From: Antitrichia curtipendula
Taxonomy: Eukaryota > Streptophyta > Bryopsida > Hypnales > Leucodontaceae
DNA: 64,000 nucleotides
Assembly (NCBI GenBank): GCA_951230915.1
Contig: OX579641.1
Coordinates: 8,122,001 to 8,186,000, forward strand
Reading direction: 5' to 3'
Every line of letters starts with the position of its first letter. The stretch's first letter is position 1. This document shows positions 23,449 through 35,392 of the stretch, in pieces. The translations under genes and the position numbers were made by a program. The notes under the pieces were generated by a model, which saw only the letters and a list, made by a program, of their open reading frames with translations, searched no databases and had not been told where the DNA came from.

Positions 23449-23696
23449 CTTGCTTGTTGTTTCTTGTTGTGTCTTAGTTATTGCTTCTTGTTTCTTGTTG
23501 CATCTTAACTCTTGCTTGTTGTTTCTTGTGGTGTCTTAGTTATTGCTTCTTGTTTCTTGTTGCATCTTAACTCTTGCTTGTTGTTTCTTGTGGTGTCTTA
23601 GTTATTGCTTCTTGTTTCTTGTTGCATCTTAACTCTTGCTTGTTGTTTCTTGTGGTGTCTTAGTTATTGCTTCTTGTTTCTTGTTGCATCTTAACT
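23449..23696. repeat. 62-bp tandem repeat, four units
   Basis: Units start at 23449, 23511, 23573 and 23635, almost identical, each beginning CTTGCTTGTTGTTTCTTG. The homogeneity implies recent expansion. Confidence 0.9.
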
Positions 23697-23864
23697 CTTG
23701 CTTGTTATTATCTCTTAGTACTTGTCTATTTTTTCTTCTTGTTTTCTTCATCACCATTCTTATTTTTCCTACCCTAAACTTGAGCTACTTGTAAGCCTTT
23801 GAAGGTTGAACTTTATTGTTCATTCACTAAAATTAACCTCCCATTTCTTTAATTGTTTATGCAG

Positions 23865-23963
23865 GCACCAAAAGTTGAAACAAAGTCATTGGAGGCTACT
23901 TGCAACCCAATAGAGCCATCTTCATATTATTGTAAGGAATATAGGCCTTATTGGATTTTGTAA
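23865..23963 (+). CDS. Candidate terminal exon inside CACTA element, 32 residues
   Basis: A pyrimidine-rich tract and TTTATGCAG (ending 23864) form a good 3' splice site. It is followed by an open frame reading APKVETKSLEATCN... to a TAA at 23961-23963. No start codon is needed if this is the last exon of a spliced transcript. The upstream coding exons are not apparent, because the CTTGTTG repeats separate it from the element's end. No homology recognised. It could equally be a chance frame. Confidence 0.3.
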   Translation, partial: APKVETKSLEATCNPIEPSSYYCKEYRPYWIL

Positions 23964-24336
23964 ATGATTCATTGTGGTATATATGTTTTGTATTGGTGAC
24001 TAATAAATGTCAATGAAGAGAGTTGCTTTCCTTCTTACATTCTCCTTTTCCAATATGATTATCTCTTATATATCTCAAAAATCATATGTATTCATTTTTA
24101 ACTACATAGAATCTTTTCCAAATATGACTTTATATTTTCCAAAATATGACTGTAATTAGTCATAAACTACCAATGACATCCATATGAACTACCACATTAA
24201 CCAAAATATGACTCATAAGAGTCATATTTCACATCTACAAAAAATATGACTGATCGCAGTCATATGCCACATTAGCCAAAATATGACTGACCGCAGTCAT
24301 ATTCCACGTTAGCCAAAATATAACTGATTGCAGTCA

Positions 24337-24536
24337 NNNNNNNNNNNNNNNNNNNNNNNNNNNNNNNNNNNNNNNNNNNNNNNNNNNNNNNNNNNNNNNN
24401 NNNNNNNNNNNNNNNNNNNNNNNNNNNNNNNNNNNNNNNNNNNNNNNNNNNNNNNNNNNNNNNNNNNNNNNNNNNNNNNNNNNNNNNNNNNNNNNNNNNN
24501 NNNNNNNNNNNNNNNNNNNNNNNNNNNNNNNNNNNN
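24337..24536. other. Assembly gap (200 N)
   Basis: A run of exactly 200 unknown bases, which looks like a fixed-size scaffolding placeholder. True length is unknown. Open frames crossing it are artefacts. Confidence 0.98.
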
Positions 24537-26540
24537 CATCTCCATAGTTTCCTTCTTCAAAATTGAATATCTAATTTTGCTCTGAACTGTTGGATTTCAA
24601 TGTTTTGATATATAAGTCTTTACTTTTGATTGCCCTCTCTGGGCTAGAGTTTGCTACTTATCAACAACCATCAAACTTTCTTTTAAGATAATGTATGTTA
24701 CACCTAAGGTTTTTTTTTCTGATTCTTCATGCTCACTCAGAGATTATAGAAATGCCAATAGCTTGTTTATAAAGCAACAATGCAATAGTGAGCTCCAAAG
24801 TAATATTGTTAATCCATTATAAAATTTTAAAAATGCAAACAATCCAAATTAACACACGTGGAAAACTAAACAAGTAAATATGAAAACCTACCTACATCTC
24901 ATATTCGAGCACCGCCTTTCTTGTTCTCTAGAATTGTGGATGGAGTTGTATTACTTTATTAACATCTTCTTTTTTTGTACTACAACGATCATTCATGTTA
25001 AACTTTACTCCTAAAAGTTTGTTTGAGATTTTTTTATATTTTGCCTCTACGTATTTGACTGTACTTGTAGCAATCACAAAAATCTTGCTATCAATTTCAA
25101 TAACATTCCAAACTAGATTTAAATCACTTGGCAATATCTCGCAAGGAAAAAGGTTGTTAAGAAGATTACAAGACCTAACATTGTTTGGCATAACCTTTGA
25201 TCCCTCTTTTTTGACCATTGCTCCTATACTACAAAAGCTAAATCCGCATCTTTGGGATGTACAATCACTATGGTTGCCACCCAAAGTTGTTGCATTCTAC
25301 CTTAGGAATTTGAGAGTCAAAACAAGAGTTGTTGCGCTTGATTAGTTTTTCTAAAGCGGTTGCCTAAGCCACCAGTGTCCAATTAGCCTTCTTTTTCTTT
25401 TCTTTTTTTACATTTGTAATGTAGCCCTTCATCATCTAGACAACAAATTAATTGTTGGTAATTGATTGAGATCCATACATCTTTTCTTGCAACGACATTC
25501 AACAATGTGTTGGTTGTAGTCAATTTGGGGCACTTTCCAAACAAGTCCTCAACTTCTGCATTGGTGATGAAGGCAATATCTGCAGCAATTTAGGGTTTAG
25601 TCTTCCACTACCTAACCCCCTTTCTTCTTGAAAAAACTTCTTTGTCTATTTGTTGAAAAGGCAATCTCTTCTTCACATTTATCTCAAGCTTATTGTTTAG
25701 GTTCCTTTCAAAATCCTTCCCTAAAATCTCTTGGCACAAGATCATTGATTGGTTAGAGGTGCCAAAGTTTTGGCATGTTTTAACAGTGACCAATCTCAAT
25801 TGGGAGGAGACTTTGCTATTGGAACATTTGGGTTTTTGTTTCCAAGAGTGCCCTACATTATCGCCAATTCGCCATGTCACCTCTTCAAGACTTCAGCATG
25901 TCGAAGATTTTGTATGATCATAAACCACCATCAAATCTAGATGTATATCCAACGGTTAGGAACAACCAAACTATATGTTGAATTGCAATTGCCCCAATAG
26001 AAAAACACTAGAACAAGTGGAAGAATGCAAGCAAATTGTGCAAATGACCTTGTTTCTTTTTCTAGAGCTATATGCAATTGTGTTGCTAGAAACTAGGGCA
26101 GGCCATAACAAAAATGTGTATCAAATTACAATGAATATGTTTTTCATGTACTCATATCCAAACTTTGTGAATATGGTTGTTTCCACTATTAGATGTCGTC
26201 AACAATTTGTGAATTACAAGTACTTATTCTATTTGCCCTATTATTTTTGCAAGATGGACATTCATAATAACAAATTCATTCATGCACCAAGTTAAAGCTT
26301 CAACAAGTTAAAACTTTTTTTAGTTCAATCAAGGATCATCATTATTTTAGAATAGGCTTGGCCACATTCTTCTATGTATTTTATTTGTATTGTATTAATT
26401 TATGTTTATTACGATTCAAATGATTTGAAATTTATGGAATGGAAAATGTTTACGTATTCATAAATTATGGAAGATGGTCTTGTTAGTGAAATGTTTTGAA
26501 GTAAGAAGGTATGAATGGCCAAGAACTAAAATTGTAAGCC
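24537..26540. other. AT-rich region with unrecognised minus-strand frames
   Basis: Minus-strand frames at 24928-25284 and 25608-25880 have protein-like composition (segments such as DLNLVWNVIEIDSK and LPFQQIDKEVFSRRK) but no known domain. A plus-strand frame at 25975-26295 is equally anonymous. These may be decayed pieces of the same gene set as 19.7-22.4 kb, on the other side of the CACTA element. Confidence 0.3.
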
Positions 26541-27464
26541 TTAACCCCTAAAGCCCCGAGGCCTTTTTACCATCAAAACACACTCAAAATTGCTACTTCT
26601 ATTGCAAAGAGCAAAAAACTATAAAAATTGGGTTTTTTTTGCATATCTAACCGTAGGATCTTATACTAGACTAGTATGAGAATGTGTGCAAGAAATTTCA
26701 GAAACTTTGACCAAATAGATTGCAAGATATTTGCATTCAAAGTGAAGAAAACAAGTTTTTTTGCACCTTGCTTGACTAGATTTTTGGGCTTTGAACCTAT
26801 TTAACTTAAATTTTTTGTATTGTTGATTTTGATTTTCTAAGTTTATATGTTGAATAATTCAGTTGAGAATCTAAGAAAAAAAATTCAAGAAAAAAACACT
26901 AAATTTTTACTCATTGAAAAATTGTTAAATAGAAATAGGTTCAAGATTGAAGGAATAACTAAATCGTTAATAGCTCTAAGACAAAATTGAAATACCATTA
27001 TCCCAACAGTGAGATTGTTCTAGCAAGAAAATTCAAACTTGTCCAACAATTTTTTTCTGAAAATTGTAAAAATTGCATTCAAAAATGAATCCTAAAAGTT
27101 ATTTTTTCAAGAAGATGCTTAGATTGCCCGAAAAAATAAGATTGTCCATAACTTTTTCATTATTAGTCCAAATAGAATGAATCAAAGCTTCAAATGTAGA
27201 CAAAAAGACATAGATTTTGAAAAAAATATTTAAGAAATTTATTTTGACTTTCTGTGATTTTTTTGTGCTGCCCACCAAACTCTATTTTTGGCATAACTTT
27301 TTCTCTTGGGCACCAATTGAAATAAAAATTATATATCCACAAAGCTCTTGCAGAACCGTACAACCTCAAAAAATCCCAAAAAAATTCTTTACAAATTGAG
27401 GTCAAAGGAACCTACCCGGACCCAAATTGTCCCCCGAGGGGACAAACAGGGCTTTAGGGGTTAA
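26541..27464 (+). repeat. TTAA-ended dispersed repeat, copy 7
   Basis: 924 bp, left end TTAACCCCTAAAGCCCC and right end GCTTTAGGGGTTAA. Same subfamily as the fragments at 9174 and about 31150-31820. Its right TTAA (27461-27464) is also the left TTAA of the next copy. Confidence 0.8.
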
Positions 27465-28412
27465 TCCCTAAAGGTTTTTTACTAGGTTTTCACCAAAATC
27501 GCTCCAAAATTGCTATTTCTAGTACAAGTACCAATTTTTTTTCTTAAATATTTGTGGTCACACGTAACCATAGGATCTTGCATTAAGCTAGTATAAAAAG
27601 TTATGGAATTTTTGAAAATAAATTTCATAGTGTAGATTGCAAGTTATTAGCATTTGAAGTGAAAAAAATCTTTTTTTTAGCTCTGCAAACATTTGGGTAG
27701 CTGCACTTTACAAAGTTAGATCATTATAAAAAAATGTCCAAAATATTTGTAATTCTTTGGATTTATTCTAAAAGTCAAGTTAGCTACATACTTGAAACTT
27801 CTTAGAACAATTGGAATTGTATAACATATAGAAAAAAAATAGCAAGTAGAAAGAAGTAGAGAATGATTTAGATTACTAAGTTATTAATAATTTATTTATA
27901 GAATTAAAAATGCCAATTTCAATGGTTGTAATATTGTAATAAAAAAATTACACCTTATTTTTTTCATTTTTTTCCAAAAATATTGAAAGTTGAGTTTAAT
28001 AAAGGACTTCAAAGTTTATTTTAGAGTACAAAATCTATAACTACTCACAAACTACATGCAACTAAAACTCCTCATAAATTTCATCTCATAAATCAAAATA
28101 GAATGATTCAAAGCTTTCCACGTATATATATGAATCTAAAAAACCAATTTTAAATTTTTATTTATCAAAAAAGTGATTTTAAAAAAAAAATCCTTTATTG
28201 CCCTAGTTGCTTATTAAGCAATGAAAACTACATATCATACAATAACTTTTTAACCATGTATTCAAAAGTTTTGAATTTTGGGCCTTAAAGCTATTCTTTA
28301 GAAAATGTTGTGTGATAATTTCAAAGAAGAAAAATAAAAATCCCGTTTGAGGTCAGCTGCCTAAAATTGCTATGTTGCCAAAAAAAAGGCCATTTGGTCC
28401 TTTAGGGATTAA
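27461..28412 (-). repeat. TTAA-ended dispersed repeat, copy 8 (reverse)
   Basis: 952 bp, reverse orientation and collinear with 5093-6046. Ends TTAATCCCTAAAGG and GGTCCTTTAGGGATTAA. It shares the TTAA with copy 7, the arrangement expected if one copy inserted into the TTAA flanking the other. Confidence 0.8.
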
Positions 28413-29040
28413 TCCAATAATGCACATGAAAATATGCAATCATATTTTGTAGTTTCCATTTTCTTTTCTTTCTTTTCCGTTTCTTCCTTCACTTTCTATT
28501 TTGATTTTCAATTTGATTTTCATTTATTTTCATTCTTTATCCATTCTTTTTTTCCATTCTTTTAAAGGACGTCTTTTGTATTTTATATGTTTTTTCCCCT
28601 AGAAGTAGTCTTTCTTTTAGGTTGAAGTATATTTGTGAGAAGTCCATGAGATTATAATCTAATGTGTCACGTTCAAAACCCATGAGGCCTCAAATTATGC
28701 CGAAGGGCGCAATTTCTATACTAAGCTTATTGTTAAGAGTTGATTAAGAGAAGCTATACTAGAGGCTAGGTAATACTTGCCTTTGTTTTTGTGAGTATTA
28801 TTTATTCATCTGATTATATTGTATTCTATAAAAACTCTGTAATTGTGTAGAAAATAGAATTGTAGTGGGTGAACTCAGTGCTCAACTACGCATTGAAGTT
28901 TGAAGGTCTTTTCCCATTAGAATCAGTGATTAGCAACCTCTTTCCAAAATGAACAAATCCACAGTCGTAGGGGTAGCGGTTATAGGTCCAAAAACTTACT
29001 ATAAATAGTAATGTTTCTTTGTTTTTAGGTAAAAAATTAG
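28413..29040. other. AT-rich spacer
   Basis: A pyrimidine-rich TTTTCTTTC stretch at about 28455-28560. No gene recognised. Confidence 0.4.
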
Positions 29041-29880
29041 AATTTTTTTTTTTGAAATTCTTTTTTGAAATTTTATTTTGGGGGGCTCTAGGCTCACAAG
29101 CTACACGCTCACAAGCTCACCGCTCCAGGCTCGCATGCTAGCATCGTTGGGCCAAGTAGTCTGGGCAGATTTTTTAAAATCACTTTTTCAGAAACAAATA
29201 TTTGAAATTGATTTCTAGAGTTATATATATGTGGAAAGCTTTGAATCATTCCATTTTGACTACTGAGTCAAAAGTTATGAGGAATTTTAGTTTGCGGGTA
29301 GTCATGGATTCTCTACTCTAAAATAAACTTTGAAGTCCTTTATCTTATTCAATTTTCAATATTTTTGGAAAAAAAAAAATCATAGGATGTACATTGTTTA
29401 TTACAACATTTCATCCATTGGGATTGGCATTTTTCAATTCCATAATCAAATTCTTAACAACTTTGTATTTTGGATTATTCTCTACTTCTTTATACTTACT
29501 ATTTTTTTCCTATATGTTGTGCAATTCCAAATGATGTGAAATCTTCTAAGCACGTAACCAACTTGTCTAGGAAAAAGAATCCAAAGAAGCACCACCATTT
29601 TGGACATTTTTTCATAGAAAAGTGAGCTTGTGAAGTGCAGCTGCCCTGTTTTTTGCAAGGCCAAAAAAATGAATTCAGTGAATTTGAATGCTTTTATCTT
29701 GCAATCAACACAGTGAAAATTTCTGAAATTTTTTCCACATGTTCTCAAGTCAGCATACTACAAGATACTACGGTTACATGTGTCAAAAAATATTTTTTTC
29801 AAAAATTTGGTACTTGTACTAAAAATGGCAATTCTTGAGCATTTTTGGTGAAAACATAGTCATTGATCTTTAGGGGTTAA
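29041..29880 (+). repeat. TTAA-ended repeat, right part
   Basis: From about 29150 it follows the 5093-6046 copy to the right end CTTTAGGGGTTAA at 29880. Upstream, the expected left end is replaced by a GAGC/GCTC-rich stretch (29087-29145, GCTCACAAGCTCACCGCTCC). Confidence 0.65.
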
Positions 29881-30329
29881 AGCTCCAATTCCATCCCAAA
29901 AAAACATCCAAAACCATTCATAATTTTAAAAAAGTAAGCACATTAATGCCAACAAGGAAGAATGTGTCAATCCTTCATTGATGAATACTTTACGTGGGTT
30001 GTTTATGGGACATTTATGAATCCACTCTATGGATGGTTTTGTAATTTAAAGGCTGATTTTTTCATAAATTTACAAAAATTTACAACTTTAATTGGAAGAT
30101 TATAATTCTACTTGGGTTTGATTTGTGAAACAAGTATACACCTTTGAAAATTATGTCCCCAAGATATTCAAAGTACAAATCATGATGGTAATAGACTTGT
30201 CTACCTTACTACTAGGGAAGTTACAAGCTTATTGTCGGTCCTTCAATAATATTTTATTATAGTTAGAAATGTCGATCATCATGACATTTTGAACCTTGAA
30301 ACTTGGTAGGGCATGTTGGTCACTGTAAG

Positions 30330-30657
30330 AATCATCCATTTTGGTATTGTATGAATCATTTCCTTAAAAAAATACCAAAAGCACTTATTGGAGGTCAAAC
30401 TACTATGCAAGACCTTCTTTATTAACACAAAATTCCAAAGATGAACATCTACGCCTTTTTCCTACATAGAAAGATTTTTTTGTTGTCCTTCAAACACTTA
30501 GTGTTCACGGCATCTTTCTAGGATTAACCTTGTACGGACATTGTGCACCTAAAAGGTTTGATGGATGACTCCATGGACACTTAGTGTCCATGACATTCTT
30601 CTAGGATTAACCTTATAAGTAAGCTGTACACCTAAAAAGTCTAATGGATGGTTTCAC
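30330..30657. repeat. Dispersed repeat fragment plus 83-bp tandem duplication
   Basis: 30335-30490 matches 40835-40990 in the same orientation (AAAGCACTTATTGGAGGTC versus AAAGCACTCGTTGGAGAAC, and ACAAAATTCCAA). It is followed by two units of about 83 bp starting at 30494 and 30577 (ACACTTAGTGT..., TTCTAGGATTAACCTT...). Confidence 0.6.
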
Positions 30658-30752
30658 TGTTAACTGTAGAAACAAAGAATGCACCTATTGGTTCAATAAT
30701 TGAATTATTTTGGTGACTACATTGGTCATGGGGGATCATGTCCTTCCAAGGT

Positions 30753-30884
30753 CACTAGTAGAAAACAAGCTATCAATGACTATCCTAAATGACTAGAAAT
30801 TGTCCACAATGATTGTAAATGAGTCATTGTGGATAGTTTTTAGTCATTTAGGACAGTCATTGATAGCTTCTTTTTCTACTAGTG
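30753..30884. mobile_element. CACTA-type MITE, 132 bp foldback
   Basis: Inverted ends CACTAGTAGAAAA ... TTTTTCTACTAGTG, with long inverted arms (GCTATCAATGACTATCCTAAATG / CATTTAGGACAGTCATTGATAGC, written here in parts). The 3-bp flanks are GGT and GAT, an imperfect duplication. Confidence 0.75.
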
Positions 30885-31149
30885 GATTAACAACATTTTT
30901 TTATAAAAATTTCTACAAATTGCTTTTGTGGCAATTAAATTCAAAATGAACGCACTCATTTATGCTATTTCTACGTAATATTTATTAATTCTATCCATTT
31001 GAGTTATTTGGTTTATTATAATAAAGATAATTAGGTGAATCTTTTACCTTGAGTCCAATGGAATTTGTAGAATGATTCCCTCAAAATACTCAAAAGTCCT
31101 AAACCCTTGTCACTAGCATCTAAACCACATCAATTTTAGGCATCAAATT

Positions 31150-31820
31150 GCCAAAAAAATATATGTTGATTCTTAAATAGGTTAAGAGTCTCTAATTTGA
31201 GATGACTATACCGAATTGTAGAGCAAATTACATCAATTTTAAAAAGATTTTCCTTGCAATGAGTTCACAACTTAATAATCTAAAACATGATTAACTCCAT
31301 GCAAGATAGAAGGAAAAACTAAACTATTGATTGCTCTAAGATGGAATTGAAACACACTAATTCCAACATGAGACTTTTCTAAAAGCAAACTAAACCATGT
31401 GCAACTTTTATTTTGGAATAATTGAGTTCATAAATAGATCTAAAATATTATTTTCTCAAGAATTTGTTATGATTCAACCTACACAAGAAGATGGTATATA
31501 ACTTTCACATCACTAAATAAATGGAATGAATAAAGTATTTCCAAGTAGACAAATTAAAATACAATCTCCAAGAAATGATTTGAGAATATTTTTTTTTCTC
31601 AATTTTTTGTAGATTTTTGTTGTTGCCCACCCTTATTTGTTTTGGGCTTATTGAGGCATAACTTTTATTCATAGGCTTCATAGGCTCCAATTGAAATAAA
31701 AACTATACTCCCAGAAAGCTAATGAACTTTTCTATCTTGAAAAAAACATTTAAGAAATGTTGCCAAAAATTGAGATCAGAGGTACCTGCCCAAAGGGGCT
31801 CCTCAGACTTTAGGGATTAA
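31150..31820 (+). repeat. TTAA-ended repeat, right part
   Basis: Follows the second half of copy 7 (for example GGAATGAAT...AAG, CATAACTTTTATTCATAGGC) to the right end CTTTAGGGATTAA at 31820. No left end is clear. Confidence 0.55.
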
Positions 31821-31885
31821 TGAACAATTAACAATTTGTAGCGTATTTCTTTACAAACAAGGAACCCATAATATTACGAGGACCT

Positions 31886-31910
31886 TAAAACCCTAAACCC
31901 TAACCCTAAA
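31886..31910. repeat. Telomere-like block 1
   Basis: TTAAAACCCTAAACCCTAA followed by CCCTAAA: about three CCCTAAA-type units. Confidence 0.8.
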
Positions 31911-33972
31911 TCAGAACCCAAAAACTCTAAAAAAGCTGAAGTGGACATATTTATAATTCTGTCATTGTGTTTTACCAAGGCAATTTGAACTCTTCTATAT
32001 AAAGCTGTCCCATTATTGGAGACTTTGATTCATGATCAAACAATCATCTGCCATGCACGTACAAATGAAATTGGAGGGTTCAATCATTTATGTATGTAGG
32101 TTTAGTACGTAGCAAATTTTCAAAAATCCTATTTGCCCCCCTCTCATGATAACTGTGTCTTTGTGGGACCTAAAATATTAGAAGTTCATGCTTTTTTTAA
32201 ACTTCATGGTACTTCAGGACAAATTAAAATTTCATTCTCTTCAACTCTGGATTACAGACCCAACTGTTAAATTACCTCCAGATTGTCCCATGCGCACATC
32301 AAACGCACATAAAAGGCATATCAAAGGCACATATACAGTATGATCAAGTGATCAACTTCATAGTGGTCTCCACCCTGCTACTATTACTTACAGAATGAAC
32401 AAGCCCTATGGAGATGATCTTGCGAAGACTGGAAACGGACGCAAGACAAACGAACCCATGTTACGGGCAAAAGAGCAATACAAGTACAAGGACCCACTGT
32501 TTACAAAGTGGGAACATAAATGGACAAGCCTACCCCTCCATTAGCAACTTTCAGATACAAGGGCACAGTCTTTCATAGTCCTTGCAGCACCTACAAGCGC
32601 TTGCTTCTAGTCTGGGCTGTCCAAAACATTCTCACTGGGTCAGTTGGTACAAACACCACTCGTGGAGCTCTCGCAAAGCCCACATCGTGTTGACACAAGT
32701 CATACCAACAGCTCAAGTTTCTATCCGCTTGCAACGATGCACCGGAATACGGAGTACATGATAAGCATGGACCACAACTCTGAACCACAACTGTGTCTAA
32801 TGAAGGCAGCACCTGGCTCTTGGACTTCTGAGGAACATGCTTCCTCCCATCTCAAATGCATGATTTTAGATCTTCTGCTTATCCTTCTGTCAGCAAGTTC
32901 AGACATGTGCTGCACAACCATAAACATTTCGTTGTAGAGTTCACAATGGATTTCCCATAAATTGGAATGAAATCATTTCCCTAGTAGGTACAGCCATACC
33001 CAAACAAAATAATAAAACAGGAGGACCCCAGATCAACTACCAGAGTACGGGAAACAGCAAGACAAATCACATCAAAGACTTCGCACTGAGTACAGAACAA
33101 CAGCCAAGGTGGTACTTATTTACCTTGAAGCTGATGTGCACAGCAGCTGCATTTGCAAGCCCCGTATGCAAGTGCTTTCCATGGGTAGATAAATATCTGC
33201 AATAGTTTTCATCTGATGAGAGTCATCTGTAGCTACACTCTTGAAAGGACTGGAAATTACTTATCACTACAATGAAGAACCAGGAATCTGTTCATGTCTG
33301 TTCTCAGCACCTAAGAATACAGGCACTAAAATACGAATCTCAATGATCAATATACCGTCATGTGAAGCGATTCAAAATTTTATTAAACCTCATGCTCAGT
33401 AAATCCAAGTTCCAAAAACAAGCTCTGGGCATGGTTGCAGAGATGTAGAACAACAAACACTGATTTACTGAAATGGCGTCTCAGGTTGCACTATGATACT
33501 GTCAGACTCCCGACCATGTATATAAGTACACATAGACATTCCAGATGGAAACAGGCTCTGAGAGATTGGGCCAATTACCCAAGCAGCGCACCGACCATGC
33601 ACAGTTGTTAGCTTCGAATCAGTTGGTACAGGGGTTAGTAGTACTGGCCCAATCAAGTGAATCACTAGGCTGTTTGCAAGGCCAGCATGTTCCACAACAG
33701 AGCTAGCTCTTCAACTGCATCGGTTTGTACTGTAGGCACCTTGAACGTACTCTGCGCAATCGACACAAAACAGGTTAGCCGAGCTACCCTCGATAAATCC
33801 TCTTCAACAAACTTCTGAAGATCATCAACTGATGAGAGTCCGTTGCCTTAATAAGTGGACCTTAAGAAATACCTGCTGCCCGAAGAAGACCATAAATAAC
33901 CCTAGGTTCAAGATCAAGGTCTTAGAGAAGGTGCTACATACGGAATACTCGGGACCAAACGAGCTAATATTT
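31911..33972. other. Mixed-composition region, no gene recognised
   Basis: Less AT-rich and not obviously repetitive. Overlapping short frames on both strands (32591-32937, 33465-33695) show no domain. It may be untranslated or intronic sequence of an unrecognised transcript. Confidence 0.35.
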
Positions 33973-33998
33973 CTAAACCCTAAACCCTAAACCTAACC
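33973..33998. repeat. Telomere-like block 2
   Basis: CTAAACCCTAAACCCTAAAC followed by CTAACC. Confidence 0.8.
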
Positions 33999-34514
33999 TA
34001 CACGTGTGATATCGCAACATTTCTCAAACAGTGCGAATTCCACAGGGACATCAGTGCAACGTCTCTCCCAATTGCTAGAATTTTGAGTTGCGTCAATCAC
34101 GAACTAAATCTCCGAATACAATACAATCACACCAATCTTCTAAAAAGTCAGTCAGCCAATTGAGTTCCTAACTGGAGAGTCACGCCAAAGGCAAACCAGA
34201 GCCAAGCAAATAAGGTTGAAATAGTGCTTTTGTCTGAGCAATTACCCAAATCAGATTTTACCTCAGATTCTGTATCCCTAGCATGAGGGAGATGTCCAGC
34301 GGAAGCGGCACCATCGGCATATACTAAAACTGATTGATAAAACCCTTTTCTCTTTATCCATGAACGTCATAAGCCTCAGAACCGCAGCAACCCTGCACCC
34401 AAACTTTCCTGGCCCCGGAAGTTGCTCTGACTCCGGCGTAGAACACCCCAATGGCAGATGCAACCTACAAAGGCATTTCCAATCTTGACATGATCAAAAT
34501 GCCGAATCTGCACA

Positions 34515-34549
34515 TTACGGTTACGGTTACGGTTACGGTTTTAGGGTTC
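34515..34549. repeat. Telomere-variant block 3 (TTACGG)n
   Basis: About four TTACGG units followed by TTTTAGGGTT, in the opposite strand sense to the other blocks. Confidence 0.8.
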
Positions 34550-34750
34550 AGTGCTCTGGCAGAAAATTCCGGAGCAAGAAATCAAGTAGTGGAAAGAATA
34601 TTAATTTGGGCCATTTCCTTGAAAACTCCACCGTAGAAAATCCTAAGCTACTCCCGTTATGTCTGGCAATAAATCTGGGCTGGATCGCACAGAAAGCTTT
34701 GAATGATCTCATGTGCGGGTGATCGGCTCGTCATGCAGATTGTGTATTCT

Positions 34751-34780
34751 CCTAAACCCTAAACCCTAAACCCTAAAACC
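34751..34780. repeat. Telomere-like block 4 / telo-box
   Basis: CCTAAACCCTAAACCCTAAA plus further units, about 100 bp upstream of the candidate start codon at 34881. In plants such telo-boxes are common near transcription starts of translation-related genes (family knowledge). Its link to this exon is inference. Confidence 0.75.
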
Positions 34781-34880
34781 ATTCCAACCTTTCTTTCGAT
34801 TTCTGTTTCTCTTGGATGTTCGCAGATGTGAAAGAAAGAGGAGGGTCGGAAGTCTGGAGCAGATGTGAGGGCTTCTGATT

Positions 34881-35016
34881 ATGGCTCTTGCTGGTCGCGT
34901 TGCTACCGAAGCAGCTTCTTCTCGATCTGGTCAGTGCGAGACATCAGACATTGAAGAAGGGTCTGCAAACATAAATCGATATGACAAGGTTCGCTGTCTT
35001 CCACAGAATGATGCAC
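34881..35016 (+). CDS. Candidate first exon of an unrecognised gene
   Basis: An ATG at 34881 opens a frame (MALAGRVATEAASS...) of about 45 codons, ending at a strong donor, CAC|GTAAGG (GT at 35017). The hydrophilic composition and the telo-box block just upstream suggest a genuine plant 5' exon. I see no convincing downstream exon before the oppositely oriented carboxypeptidase gene, so it may be truncated, have distant exons, or be a chance frame. No domain recognised. Confidence 0.35.
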
Positions 35017-35392
35017 GTAAGGTTAACCAGCCTACAATGACTGGTTTGCCGCATTGGCATCGTTGAAGATTATAATTTTTTTCCCCACAGAAAGACAAAT
35101 GTGAGAAATGGGGAGAGCAATTGGAAATTTATTTGTTAGACAAAGCATGAACTTTTTAATGAATTTTTTAAGTGTGTTGTTCAATTGACACAACACTCTG
35201 TAGACTACCCCAAAATCAACCAAAAAATGTATTCATAATGGTCATCTTACTCACCTAAAGCAATCACAATTATAGTTCCTAACATGGATACAATACAAAG
35301 GCCTAAAAATTTCACTTTATGTATTGAATTTACATTCAAAAGATGGGAGTTCCTATTGGCCTATTGCACTCACTAATCACTCTACCACCATC

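Larger units (their letters stand above)
22482..24336 (+). mobile_element. CACTA-like element, left end to assembly gap
   Basis: Begins with CACTACAAGAAAACGGG, the classic plant CACTA terminus, followed by subterminal copies of ATATGACTGCA/TGCAGTCAT in both orientations. Similar motifs return at 24120-24336, so both subterminal regions may be in view with the true right end lost in the N gap. The interior has no transposase. It holds three tandem-repeat blocks and a spliced-looking terminal exon, so it is probably non-autonomous. Confidence 0.7.

Noticed and set aside
22818..23700. CRISPR-like array
   Set aside because: Units are contiguous tandem repeats without unique spacers, in a eukaryotic transposon.
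24309..24585. Open frames on both strands crossing 24337-24536
   Set aside because: They consist almost entirely of unknown residues from the N gap.
25975..26295. 106-residue plus-strand frame
   Set aside because: Hydrophobic, low-information composition from AT-rich DNA; no homology or gene context recognised.
32591..32937. Overlapping frames on both strands at 32.6-32.9 kb
   Set aside because: Mutually overlapping, no domain, no start context; best explained as shadows.
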